The position numbers and the translations under genes are program-made. This document shows, piece by piece, positions 21,761 through 32,293 of a stretch of 64,000 nucleotides of DNA (its first letter is position 1; each line of letters starts with the position of its first letter). Location of the stretch: NCBI RefSeq assembly GCF_015706575.1, contig NW_024037058.1, positions 6,325,806-6,389,805 of the forward strand, given 5' to 3'. This DNA is from Patiria miniata (lineage: Eukaryota > Echinodermata > Asteroidea > Valvatida > Asterinidae). The notes below the pieces were generated by a model. The model saw only the letters and a list, made by a program, of their open reading frames with translations. It was not told the origin of the DNA and did no database searches.

Positions 21761-23734
21761 ATGGCATCAAACGTTACAGCGCAATCAGTGTTGGAGAAGA
21801 TTAGTGTGGATCATCTGGAATGCTCCATCTGCACCAACCGTTTCAGGCAGCCCAAACTGCTGGACTGTTTGCATACTTTTTGCCTGCAATGTCTCCAAGA
21901 GCTCAGACAGAGCCAAGATCCTAGTGGTACAAAGCTGACATGTCCTCTGTGCAGATGTGAAACCATGTTGAAAGGGTCTGGGGTTGCTGATCTCCCTAAT
22001 AACTTTGCATTCAGTGCCCTGGTGGAAGAAGTTACAATGCAGGAAAAGCTACTGGAAGGGCAAGGGTCAAAAATCAAATGTCAAAACTGTGATGAGGAGA
22101 ATCAGGCTATTTCAAGATGCATGGACTGTGATCATTTCCTCTGTCAAGAATGTCAAAAGGCTCATGGACGTATGACTTTGATGAAATCTCACAAAATCTA
22201 CACACTGGCTCAACTTCAATCAGGACAAATTGTTTATAAGAGTAAACTAAGAGATGAAGTTCCCAAATGTTGCAAGCATCCAGATCAGAATCTTAATGTC
22301 TACTGCAACTCATGTGAGCGAGTCATATGCACAACTTGCTCTGTACTTGATCATGCAAAACACTCACTCACTGGATTACCTGAGGCCGCAGAAAAATGTA
22401 AGAAGAAGGTCACAGACATGGTCCGAAAAAGTGAGAACAGAAAAACAGAAATGAGCAGCACCATAGAAGAAACGTGCAAATCTCGCAAGGAGCTGGACAC
22501 CATGTTTGCCAACGCTCAAAAGAAACTCTCCAAAAAGGCTAAAGAGGAGATTACAAAGATCAAATTGGAGGTTGCAAGGATAGAACTGGGGATTCCAAAA
22601 ATCCAAAAGGAAGAACAGAAATTAAAGCAAGAGATGGACAGGATTTATCAACACAGAGTCAGAACATTTGAAGCTGCTCAGGCTACCAACAGGAAAGAGG
22701 TGACACAGACAGAGCACAAGCTAGAGGAGGTGAAACAACTCATGAATCAAGCAAGTTGCTGTGAGATTCTTGAACTTCAGCAGAAACTCTTGCATAACCT
22801 TGGTGAATTGACAGGGAAACAGCCACAGCAAGTTCCTGACAAGTTGACCTTCATGGACTTTGAAGAAGGTGAGAGGTCACTTGGGAGACTCATTCTGGAG
22901 GAAGAGCCACAGGCTGCTGCAAGATCATGTGTGAAGGAGAAATGGGAACTGAAGACTGAAGTCAAGAACTTTGAATTAAGAAATGCATTCATAGCACATG
23001 TTGCATCACTCTCTAGCAATAAAATATTTGTACTATCTAAAAATTATACTGGAAACAGTGGTGCACTATTCACAGCTTCAATTCCCACTAGTTACCAGGA
23101 ACCATCTCCTATCCCACAAAGGCTACATATCAATGGCCTCACTGATGATGTAAGGTGTATTGCAGTGAGCAAGGATGGCAAGCTCTTTGTTCTAGATGGT
23201 CCAGAAGTCAAGGTCTTCAACAAGCAACATCAGCTCCTCCATCAGTTCACACCAGGTAGAGGGTCAGACAGCCAACCAACATGCCTTGCAGTGGATGACA
23301 GCAATTTGATGGCAGTGGGTTACAAAGGCCAGAATGAGATATCTCTACACAACCCAGATGGATCTCTCATTAGGAGAATGTCTGTCCCAATGATCGGTAA
23401 TTATCTGACAGTGTACAATCACTGCCTGATCTACACAAGCTGGAAAAACAAAATGTTGGTATGTGTAGACTACTATGGTGCCAGTGTATTCTCAGTAGAT
23501 ATCAGCATACAGGGGGGTTGGTACCCTAATGGTGTGTGCTGTGGTAGTGATGGCAACATCTATATTGCTGTGGGTGGATATTCAACAGGTTTTATTCTGC
23601 ATTACAGTCCTGATGGCAAGTACATTGGATGTGTGATCAAGGGATGTGGTCGTCCACGTGGCACCACATTCACGTCAGATGGTGATCTGGTAGTGGCTGC
23701 AGAACAGTTAGTAAAGGTTTATCACCAACTGTAA
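21761..23734 (+). CDS. TRIM-2: complete RING/B-box/coiled-coil/beta-propeller protein, 657 aa
   Basis: Single coding exon. The ATG at 21761 is chosen because it begins MASNVTAQSVLEK as in the other copies and follows the splice acceptor; the in-frame GTG upstream at 21755 is not a start. RING C3HC4: C21, C24, C36, H38, C41, C44, C61, C64. B-box 1 spans C107-H144 and B-box 2 C170-H201, all ligands present. The coiled coil runs over about residues 205-340 and contains three 7-residue repeat units (22547-22609). A Pro- and Glu-rich linker follows. The C-terminal ~230 residues form a beta-propeller with the DGPEVKVFNK, NPDGSLIRR and SPDGKYIG repeats. The expected role is E3 ubiquitin ligase with propeller-based target binding (family knowledge; no target can be read). 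This is the only copy in the window that is both complete and open. Confidence 0.95.
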   Translation: MASNVTAQSVLEKISVDHLECSICTNRFRQPKLLDCLHTFCLQCLQELRQSQDPSGTKLTCPLCRCETMLKGSGVADLPNNFAFSALVEEVTMQEKLLEGQGSKIKCQNCDEENQAISRCMDCDHFLCQECQKAHGRMTLMKSHKIYTLAQLQSGQIVYKSKLRDEVPKCCKHPDQNLNVYCNSCERVICTTCSVLDHAKHSLTGLPEAAEKCKKKVTDMVRKSENRKTEMSSTIEETCKSRKELDTMFANAQKKLSKKAKEEITKIKLEVARIELGIPKIQKEEQKLKQEMDRIYQHRVRTFEAAQATNRKEVTQTEHKLEEVKQLMNQASCCEILELQQKLLHNLGELTGKQPQQVPDKLTFMDFEEGERSLGRLILEEEPQAAARSCVKEKWELKTEVKNFELRNAFIAHVASLSSNKIFVLSKNYTGNSGALFTASIPTSYQEPSPIPQRLHINGLTDDVRCIAVSKDGKLFVLDGPEVKVFNKQHQLLHQFTPGRGSDSQPTCLAVDDSNLMAVGYKGQNEISLHNPDGSLIRRMSVPMIGNYLTVYNHCLIYTSWKNKMLVCVDYYGASVFSVDISIQGGWYPNGVCCGSDGNIYIAVGGYSTGFILHYSPDGKYIGCVIKGCGRPRGTTFTSDGDLVVAAEQLVKVYHQL

Positions 23735-24232
23735 GGACAGATTAAACTGGGCTTCCATTGTAACCACCAACCACTTCCATCAGATATTGAACATGGCTAT
23801 CACTGAAAAAGAACTTTAAACCTAACCAAACTCAGCCCATCAAAGTTCAACAGCAGGTTTTGTTTCAATATGTTGGGATAGGTACACTACCCCTAAACTG
23901 ATGGTCTTTTACACTGGGGTTGGCATACCTCCAGAAACTGTTCAACAGTGTGTGTGTGTGTGTGTGTGTGTACAATGTCCCACGTGGGTGTTAAAATTTG
24001 CCAGAATGGGTATGTTCCTTAAGTAAATTAGGCTGGGGAGTGACGGTTTCAGTTCATCCCCTCAAATTACATTCTACAATACTGTATATTTGGTTTAATT
24101 CTAAGGTCTTTGGTCTCTGTATGTGTTGACTCTAATACCTCAACCACTTTCCCTTTGGAAAACCTTGGACTTCAACACCCAGCCTACTTCCTATATAATG
24201 TTAGATCCTGTGGCCCAATAATGAGGGCAAAG
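23735..24232. other. Shared 3' flank of TRIM-2 with (GT)n tract
   Basis: It aligns with 1824-2100 and 54572-54850. A pure GT repeat lies at 23948-23971. The unit sequence stops at about 24232, where a repeat insertion starts. Confidence 0.7.
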
Positions 24233-25370
24233 GAACAGGCGCGGATTCCAGGATTTCTTTAGACGGGGGGCACACCTTAAAAGCATTTGCTCTGAGGACT
24301 AATGCGAGCGTGGAGCACGAAGTCCTTACGGCGTGGGGTTCGGGGCCCGCTGAAGGGCCCCGGGAAATTTTGAATTCTAGATGCTCTGTGGCGCAATCTG
24401 ACGCAATTCCTGGTCGCTTTCCCCCTGAATTATTTGTGCAAAAGTTGATGGTCTTGTATGGATTTAAAAAAAATATACATTTAAAAAATGTAGCTTAAAA
24501 TATAAATTTTAAGCTACTGTGTACTTTAAAGTTGCAAACCATGTATTTTCGTCTTCATAATTTCTTGCCTTGTATTTAAAAAAAAAAAAAGGAATTGTAT
24601 TGACTTAGATTGCAAACTGTTGCAATGGGGGATGCGCTGAGGCATTTGCTCCAAGGACTAATGCGAAGGTGGAGCAGTGTCTTACGGTGTGGGGTTCGGG
24701 GCCCACTAGCTGAAGGCCCCGGGAAATTTTTGATTCTATAGAAGTTCTGTGGTGCAAACTGAGGCGATTCCTGGCCCCATTTCATCAAAATGTTGTGAAG
24801 ATTATTAGGGTTTTTTTTTCATTATTGCTTCGGTTTGCGGTAACACTATGTCTTTTATTAATTTTTTGTTCATTGGTTTGAATTGTACTCTTGTATTTCT
24901 TAATACAGGCCCAGTTAAGTTTCTTTTGTTCTTCACTTGATAAGCAAGTATTTTCGACTGCATAAACAATTTCTTGCATTTTATTTTTGTAAAGGAATCG
25001 GATAAGCTTAGTTTGTAAACTGTTTTAAGGATGCGTCGGGAGATCTGCCCCGAGGACTTACATGTATAATGCGGAGCGCAATGTCTTTCGGCGTGGGGTC
25101 CGGGAATTGTTTTGATAATTAGATGCTCTGTGGTGCAATCTGAGGCGATATCTGGCCCCTCTTTCCCTGAGTTATTTGAGCAAAATGTTTTAAGTTAAAT
25201 AAAGATTTTTTTCATTGGTTTAATATACACGTATACTCTTTCTTTAACAAGCCTTTTAAGTTTCTTCTATTTTTCACTTGATTTTTCGTCTGCATAATTT
25301 TTTAGTGCATTTTATTTTTGAAACGGAATTGTATAGACTTAGTTTGTAAACTTTTGCAAGGATGCTTTTA
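24233..25370. repeat. Three diverged copies of a GGGGTTCGGGGCCC-containing repeat, spaced about 370-410 bp
   Basis: Each copy has a GAGGACTAATGCG-like segment, then ACGGCGTGGGGTTCGGGG, then GATGCTCTGTGGTGCAATCT and a TTCCTGGCC segment (starts near 24290, 24640 and 25045). The third copy is the most diverged. A single copy in opposite orientation lies in the insertion at 46128-46521. This is an interspersed repeat, not a host gene; the reading frames are broken. Confidence 0.65.
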
Positions 25371-25689
25371 CTAATGTTTTGTATCAAGTATAAATTTTCA
25401 GTTTATCAATAAGATAAATTATTAGGTAATAGGGGAGAAGAAAGACTCTCGATGTTTATCAGCGGTTAAACCAAACGAAAATGGTGTTTCGTCAGAAAAA
25501 AAGAACCTTGTATAATAATTTTTATATTCAAGGACTCCACTATTTTATATTTATACTTTCTACGATGTACTACAGGACTTTTAAAGCTCCCATCGATCTC
25601 ATGTTATTTATTGGTCACTGTTTATTGACAGATTCGTACCCTTAATTTAAGTGGAACGGTCCCAAGCTGAACACGTGTAGCTCGGCTAT

Positions 25690-27640
25690 ACAAGGCTTTT
25701 CAAGGGTCATTTTTGTAAGAAAAGTGCTTATTGGAAGACAACTTTGAGAGAAAAATGATCCCTGGATTTAACACAATGAATTTTACATGGAAGAAAGAGG
25801 GACTCAATTGTCAAGTGTCTCAATTCGTCACCGTTTTCATGTAGAGCCACATTTGTAGATTTGGAAGAAAAAGCGCAAAAGAAGTTTCGCATATTTCAAA
25901 ACTGCCAAAAATACCACTTTGCAACCACTTTGTGCAGCAAGAAAACCATCACACGATTCTTCGAGAGCTGAATTTTTACATGAACCCAGTAATAAGACTT
26001 ACATGTAATACAGCAGTTAATTGGTGAAAGTTAATTAGTAAAGATATGTGGCTCTTCGTGAAAATGCAAAATCAGGTTTCCGACATATCGGCCCTTTCTG
26101 TTCAACGTGTATTTCCATAGGCGCGCTTGAGTCATAGTGAAAAGTTTGGGGCCCAAACGCGCAAAAGATCACTGTGTGTGAGACAGCTCCACAGCTTGTC
26201 CAAATGACCTTGCGGTTTGCATACCGCACGCAACACGCTGACCAGTACCACATACATGTAGGATCCCCCACAGGTACATCATGCAAACTGAGGGACACGT
26301 CCATCCGTCCTCCATGCATATAGCAAGCAGCCTTTGTATAACTGTTTTTGGCATTTCAACGATCTGTTCACACATATTTTGTCACAAACCACGAGTGTTC
26401 AAACACATAAAGTATGCATAAAATGACATTGTTAAATGAACAAGAAAACAAACTAGACTAAGGTAAACAGGTTATAAAAACAAAACATTCAGTGCCAATG
26501 ACAAGTTGCATTAAGTATATAGCTTCGACAAGTCCACAAACATGTCACAAAAGTGAACATTAAGGCCTGAAAAATACACGTCAACTACTTAAACGAAATC
26601 AGTGGTCCTCATGTGCATGTACATGTACATGAGGACCACTCATAGAGCTGTATGATACAGCTCTATGACATGTGCATGTTCATACTGCATGATAATCCAC
26701 TGCAAACATTGTAATAACCCCCGAGTCAGTGGAACGGCCCAACACAACAATGCAGACTTACATGTAGGTCACGTGCACTCACAAGACTGACCTCTGCAAC
26801 AAATCCAGTCAATTGGGGGAAAACTTTGACGAAAAAATGATCAGTGGTTTCTTAACCAATAAAATCGAGCTTTATATGAATAGAAAGAGAACTTCATCCT
26901 CTTTACAAAACCGCTACCCCCAGTGTGCGGTGACATTGGGTTCTCGAGATACGTTGAGATAAACAACCAAAGATCTGTCACAAACGGTCATTTTCGGTTC
27001 CGCTCCATAGGAAAATCATACCCCACATTTTCAAGAAAAAAATGATCAGTGGTTTTTCTGCTTTTCCAAGCCAGATTTAGTTAGACTTACAGCCAGAAGA
27101 ATGAATTTTCATAATCTGCAACCCCCAGATTTGTGCGACCGTCCGTTCTGAAGATACAAGGAATTTAGTGTAAAATATGGGCTTTGTCGTCATTTCCCAC
27201 GTTAAAGCTTGTGTGGAAATTTCCGGTTGAGCAGTTGCTTGCTACTTTTTATTATGACGCGCGCACAGCTGAAAATGTAACAATGATATGTGGCTCTTCG
27301 TGAAAACTGAAATCTCATTTGACCTACATATTTCAGTGCAATGGGTTTTGTACGCGTTCAAAGCGCCAAAATGTATGTGGCTCTTCGTGAAAACGCAAAA
27401 TGCATTTTTCAAGATTTTTTCACCTTGCAACATTAATGTAACTTGGAAATTAATGATGTGTTTCTTACAGAAACATGTCAAAATGGTTAAGTACATATTG
27501 TTTTAAAGCAAAATATTGAAAATGGTAAGTTTGGACATATGTGGCTCTTCATGAAAACGGTGACGAATTTTGAGAGGTTTGACCGTGTTAAAGCTTCGTG
27601 TAGAAAATCCAGGGAGCAGATGCGCGCTAGTTTTCATGAT
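25690..27640. mobile_element. Inverted-repeat block with repeated TATGTGGCTCTTCGTGAAAA motif
   Basis: Left arm near 25825 reads AATTCGTCACCGTTTTCATG then TAGAGCCACAT; the right arm near 27537-27575 is the inverse. Outer parts also pair (ATCCCTGGATTT versus AAATCCAGGGA). The motif atgtggctcttcgtgaaaa recurs at about 26045, 27289 and 27374 in one orientation. Internal segments AAAAATGATCAGTGGTTT repeat at about 26835 and 27038. Unit 1 and unit 4 lack the whole block. I see no ORF of interest and no clear target duplication. Confidence 0.55.
26601..26667. repeat. Two adjacent perfect palindromes
   Basis: 26601-26640 pairs AGTGGTCCTCATGT with ACATGAGGACCACT around an ATGTACAT core. Directly next, 26641-26667 pairs CATAGAGCTGTA with TACAGCTCTATG around a 3-bp loop. 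No spacer separates them. Confidence 0.9.
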
Positions 27641-29989
27641 TACTCAGTGTGATTTTGAACCAAAGCGATATTTTTAAAAGTAAATCATAATGCAATCCGT
27701 TGGTTGTCTCTTTCACAGTGCTTTGTGAGTGCCTCATCAAATTAATATTAGCTTTATTACATTCACAACCAAATTGAAAATATAAACCTTGTGCATTCTA
27801 CTGCAATGATACATGGATGTTTGTAAATGTGGTTGGTATGATGGATGTACATTTGTAAACTGAAATCTTTTTTCTTTGCCTTTCTAAAATGTGAATAGTT
27901 GAATACGACAATAGAAGATGCATTTGGGACATTCTCTGAATTTGGGGTCAACTTTTTCTTGTCCCTATAGGTATGTCTGGCATCTACGATTTTGAAATAG
28001 CAGATGCACTCCTTTATGTGTGTACTCTTCCTCCAAGAATGCTTCTGTGAACCAAATGACCTACCCAAGAAGTATTAATTAGTTTGAAGTCATTTGGGAT
28101 GCCACTTGAATGGCAAATGATACATTTCAGAGGTTACAGGGACAGGAAAAATGTCTGACTTTGGACTCTAAATGTATAGAATGAACTAGTTGTGAGAAGT
28201 TTCCATATCATTACAATAATAGTTTAGTTTACTCCATAAATGATTGAGGCTTTTGCTTCTTTGAATAAGTATAATTGGTTTGCTACATGCTGATAGACCA
28301 AGTAGTCTAAATGAAGCAATGAGCATTTGCTTTCATTACAGAATATCTCTCCAAGAGAATGCAGCTTCCATGACAACAATGGCACTTCAGCCAAGATCCA
28401 AAGTCTGTTATCTTACCAATCAGCATCTCACATACATTTCAGCTGCATTTACCACTGGGCATGTGTGACTCCTGGGGTTATTTGCGTATGTAATTACATG
28501 TAGGGCTGCCTATTTTACACCGATGATGCGACTCACAAAGATATCTTTGTATTTTATCATTTATAGACCACTTAATTTGGGAGCCGTACGTTGTTATTGT
28601 ATCACTGGTTTAATAGTGCATTCGATGTATATTTTGTCGAAGACATTTTTAAAAACTCTTTCTGAGAACGTAGAAACAGTGATTTTTATGAAACACCGTC
28701 TTTTCTGAGGTGTAATTTGTTTACATTTAGGACCATTTTGATTTTCAACAAAAACATAATTTCAGAGGTTTCCCCAACATTCATACTTGTACACAATGGT
28801 AGAGGGGATCATCAAGTAATCAGATTTGTGAACAAATTTTCGCTTGATGTCTATTATTTCTTGATTTGACCGCATTTGCTCTCAAATATTGTACGATCTT
28901 AGAAATTGGTTTGCTAGGTGCTGATAGACCAAGTAGTCTAAATGAAGCAATGAGCATTTGCTTTAATTACAGAATATCTCTCCAAGAGAACTCAGCATCC
29001 ATTATGATGGCATTTCAGCAAAGATCCAAAGTGTGTTATTTTACCAATCAGCATCTGCAACTTTCTAAAGGTACCAGCGACATAACTAGGGTTGGAAGGT
29101 TTTTGTGGGTATGAGGATAATTTCATTTTTCATGGGCTTTTTTTTTTTTTCAAAGACTTTGGAATAGTACTTTCTATTGAAAAGGTGGATACAATGAAAA
29201 TGGAATGTCATCAGTATTTTCTTGCACTCCGATTTACAGTATTTCAGGGGGAACACTGGGGCATTAAAAACATCTCAATAAACTGTTTATACTGTATATG
29301 ATTGGCTCAATAGATTATAGTGGGCAGCTATTGAAAACATACATTTGTACATGTACAAACTCAACTACCCAGAATGTAATCAAGTTGTGTGGTTCTTCTA
29401 ATACTTTGTAGATTAAATGAGATTAAAAACATTGTTAATTTGTGAAATAAATGTAAAAGTACAAGTCAAAGACAGATTGCATAAACGAAGGTCATTTTTT
29501 TCATAATTCAGGTTTCATTCTACATGTTTTGGAAAATATGCAAACGAATTTACAATTTTTTTAGTTTGAACACGTAAACATCACATCCTTAGCATCACGT
29601 AACATAGGCCTATCGTTACAGCCCATGTGACACAGCCTAATTTGCTAACATAATTCACAACGTAAAAGCATGATAGATGTCGTGTCTATAGTTTTACTAG
29701 ATGTACATGACAACGGGTTTAAGAACCAATACAGAAGGCGCCTGCTGAATGGTCTCGAGGTCAATTAGACGCAGTCTTGTTTTGCATAATAATCGACGAA
29801 TCTCTCGGATATCATAGATCCTCGCTGTACAAGGGGATATTACATAGACTACCTTAGCACCTATCCCTGTACAATTAAGAACGATTCACAATGCAGTGTG
29901 AGTATGCCAACAAGTGTTTGCCTCAAGAGGCCACTTTTCAACTTAACAGTCTATTTAAAAGTATACTAACTTCTACAAAATGAACTTAC
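27641..29989. other. Shared unit flank with an internal duplication, no gene
   Basis: It aligns with 2700-5550 and 55220-58160. A segment of about 155 bp (28273-28435) recurs at 28905-29057; units 1 and 4 have only one copy. The left end of the shared hAT-like element is visible near 29071. Confidence 0.65.
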
Positions 29990-30088
29990 CTGTACATGGA
30001 AGTACATTGGGGAATCTGTTCTTGTTTTTGCAGACAGGTTTCTGTGCTTCCTAATACAGTTGACTGCCACTGACATTTCATACAGCAC
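29990..30088 (-). pseudogene. Antisense tyrosine-phosphatase-like exon, unit 2 copy (frameshifted)
   Basis: Same exon as 58161-58257, with acceptor and donor kept. It is 99 bp instead of 97, and the indel after the SVAVNC residues destroys the KNKNRFPNV frame. Confidence 0.55.
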
Positions 30089-30160
30089 CTACAGTTCAAA
30101 GTGAACAAATTGACAACATACTACTTTTTCTCTCTCTAGCTCGGACTTCAATTACAATTA

Positions 30161-30283
30161 ACAATTGTTGACAGGTGTGATGTGGGATATGACAACACCC
30201 TAGGTGTGCATTTCACCTCTGGTTCTATGCACCCTGAGGGGGTTAAAAACGGCATATCCCACATCACAGCGGTCAACAATTGT
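30161..30283. mobile_element. 123-bp stem-loop MITE
   Basis: The left arm ACAATTGTTGAC and TGTGATGTGGGATATG pair with the inverse CATATCCCACATCACA and GTCAACAATTGT at the right end. The loop is about 60 bp. The alignment with the other units ends at about this point. Confidence 0.75.
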
Positions 30284-31914
30284 ATTGTTACATCGTATCA
30301 GTAATTCAATATGATAAATGCTTGTAACCATCTATGCAAGAATTATTAGAAATCAGTGCGGTGTAACCGGTGATAACTGCAGGCTTACCCGCCGGACATG
30401 AGACTGAGTGGTTGTGTGTACATTGAACTCAGCTCAGTCCAGCGCGCATACAGGTCCTACACGCCCGTGCAACACGCATTGTACATGTATATGAGGTTAG
30501 CCATTGTGCGTATGTTTTTATAGACTAAACATGAGGCCGTTCTCGACCAATGACATTACAGTATCCGAGCACACGTTATTAAACATATCAAGTTATGTTT
30601 TGCTGGCTAATTAAACATTTAGGCCATCAGCTGGATGTTAAAATTCGTTCGTTCACTCAAGCAATCGCGGTTCTAGATTTTCTTGACAATTCTACTGAAA
30701 TACACTACCAAAGAATGATATTGTAGAAGTTCTCCACATTTCGTCCTGCAGTTTTTTGATGTGACTCGAAAAAGTGAACTATTTGTTTATTGCAAAAGTT
30801 CAAAGACGTACCGCGCTACGTTAAAAAAAATCCTTCACGTATGATGCAATCGTACCATGTGACGTGAACTGTCCAATAAGACATCAGATAGGAGGTCGTA
30901 GGTCATGACACCCAACAAATGGTGGCGTCCATTGCTCATGGTGCGTCAACGTTTAATGTAAACATCAACCGATTGCAAATGTGTTTTAATGCATATAGAA
31001 TCTGTCAAGTTTGAGGGAAAAAAGGATCTTATGTCCGGAGATATTTGAAGTTCACTGCCAAAGAGGGGCTTGCAGAGTTTCGACGTCCGTATATAGTTTC
31101 AAATTGCACCTCACAAACATTAATTTGTGATGACTACATGTACATGATGATGTCAAGAATTCCTACTACAAAAAAGAATTTAGAATTCAGCATGTTCTGT
31201 TTGCGAGATATGGCTTTAGGTTTAAAAATTCATAAATTCATTACAAATCATACAATCATGTCATAGTGACATCACATCGATCATGTATCGCCTAAAACAC
31301 ATCCCAGTCTAGTGTCTACCAACATACCAAATCTGAACCAAATCGGACTTGTAGTACTCTAGATATACACATGTAGGAACTTAAAATGTGCACCAATAGA
31401 GATGATGTCACGTGACCCCTGATGATGTCATGATGACATAACTCTTCTGGAGACGAGTTCACAATGGAGTCTATACAGAAGTTGAGTTTTATGGGAAAAT
31501 GACTTTGTCTTTATTGTACCAAAAGTACTTGGTGGAATAAATCATGTACAAAGTATAGAAAGTTCGAACATAATTGATCATTTTGTTCAAGAAGTAACAG
31601 GTGAAAAAAGATTGTCATTTTTTTCAACGAAAATTGCCTGTACATTGTAATTTGACACCCGTTCATGTCATCCTAACAGAGTAATATGCACTACTAGGGA
31701 TGAGGGTTGATATATGTCAAAAGTTACAAGTTTGTACCATATACCGTTAAGGAGAAAACCTGAAGTGAATTATTGTCCAGAAAAAAAGAAATAAAGAAAG
31801 AAGATTTATCAGAAAAATAAACAGTCGTCAGGGTGTGCGCGGCTACTCAATAAGTCATTTTTTTCACTTGCCACCATGACTGACCTCGGGGCATATACAA
31901 CCATGGAGCTATAA
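30284..31914. other. Unit-2-specific DNA, no gene seen
   Basis: It has no counterpart in the other units within this window. The stretch 31280-31445 carries repeated GATGATGTCA/TGATGTCATG motifs. ORFs are below 75 codons and have no recognisable domains. Confidence 0.5.
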
Positions 31915-31922
31915 CATGAAAC

Positions 31923-32285
31923 CAGTGGCGTCACCAGACTTTTCAGTCTGGGGGGCACAGGGGGGCACCAGCATTTGATGGGGGGGGGGGGCACTTAGGT
32001 GGATACGGATCGCCGTCCTGGGGGAGGGGTCTAAGGGGAGGGGGAAAATTTTCGCATACGGAGGATGGGCTAGATGCAAAATGGTGCCACATTTGATGCT
32101 AAATTCGATCTGAAGATATCTCAAGAAATTGCTATTTTTGAGGTAATGATTTTAACAACGCGCAGAATTTTGCAGAGGATAGGGGGGCACCAGCATTTGA
32201 TGGGGGGGGGGGGCACTCGGGGGGGCACTAGGTTTTCCAGGGGGGGGCACGTGCCCCCCCTGGCCCCCCCTTGGCGACGCCACTG
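31923..32285. mobile_element. hAT-type nonautonomous element with perfect 8-bp target duplication
   Basis: Ends are CAGTGGCGTCACCAG and CTTGGCGACGCCACTG. Flanking CATGAAAC is identical on both sides (31915-31922 and 32286-32293). The interior has two copies of a GGGGGCACCAGCATTTGATG segment with long poly-G, and no coding capacity. Confidence 0.93.
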
Positions 32286-32293
32286 CATGAAAC

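Noticed and set aside
31045..31266. 73-codon ORF starting MKFTAKEGLAEFRRPYIVS
   Set aside because: It is short, has no splice context and no paralog in the other units.
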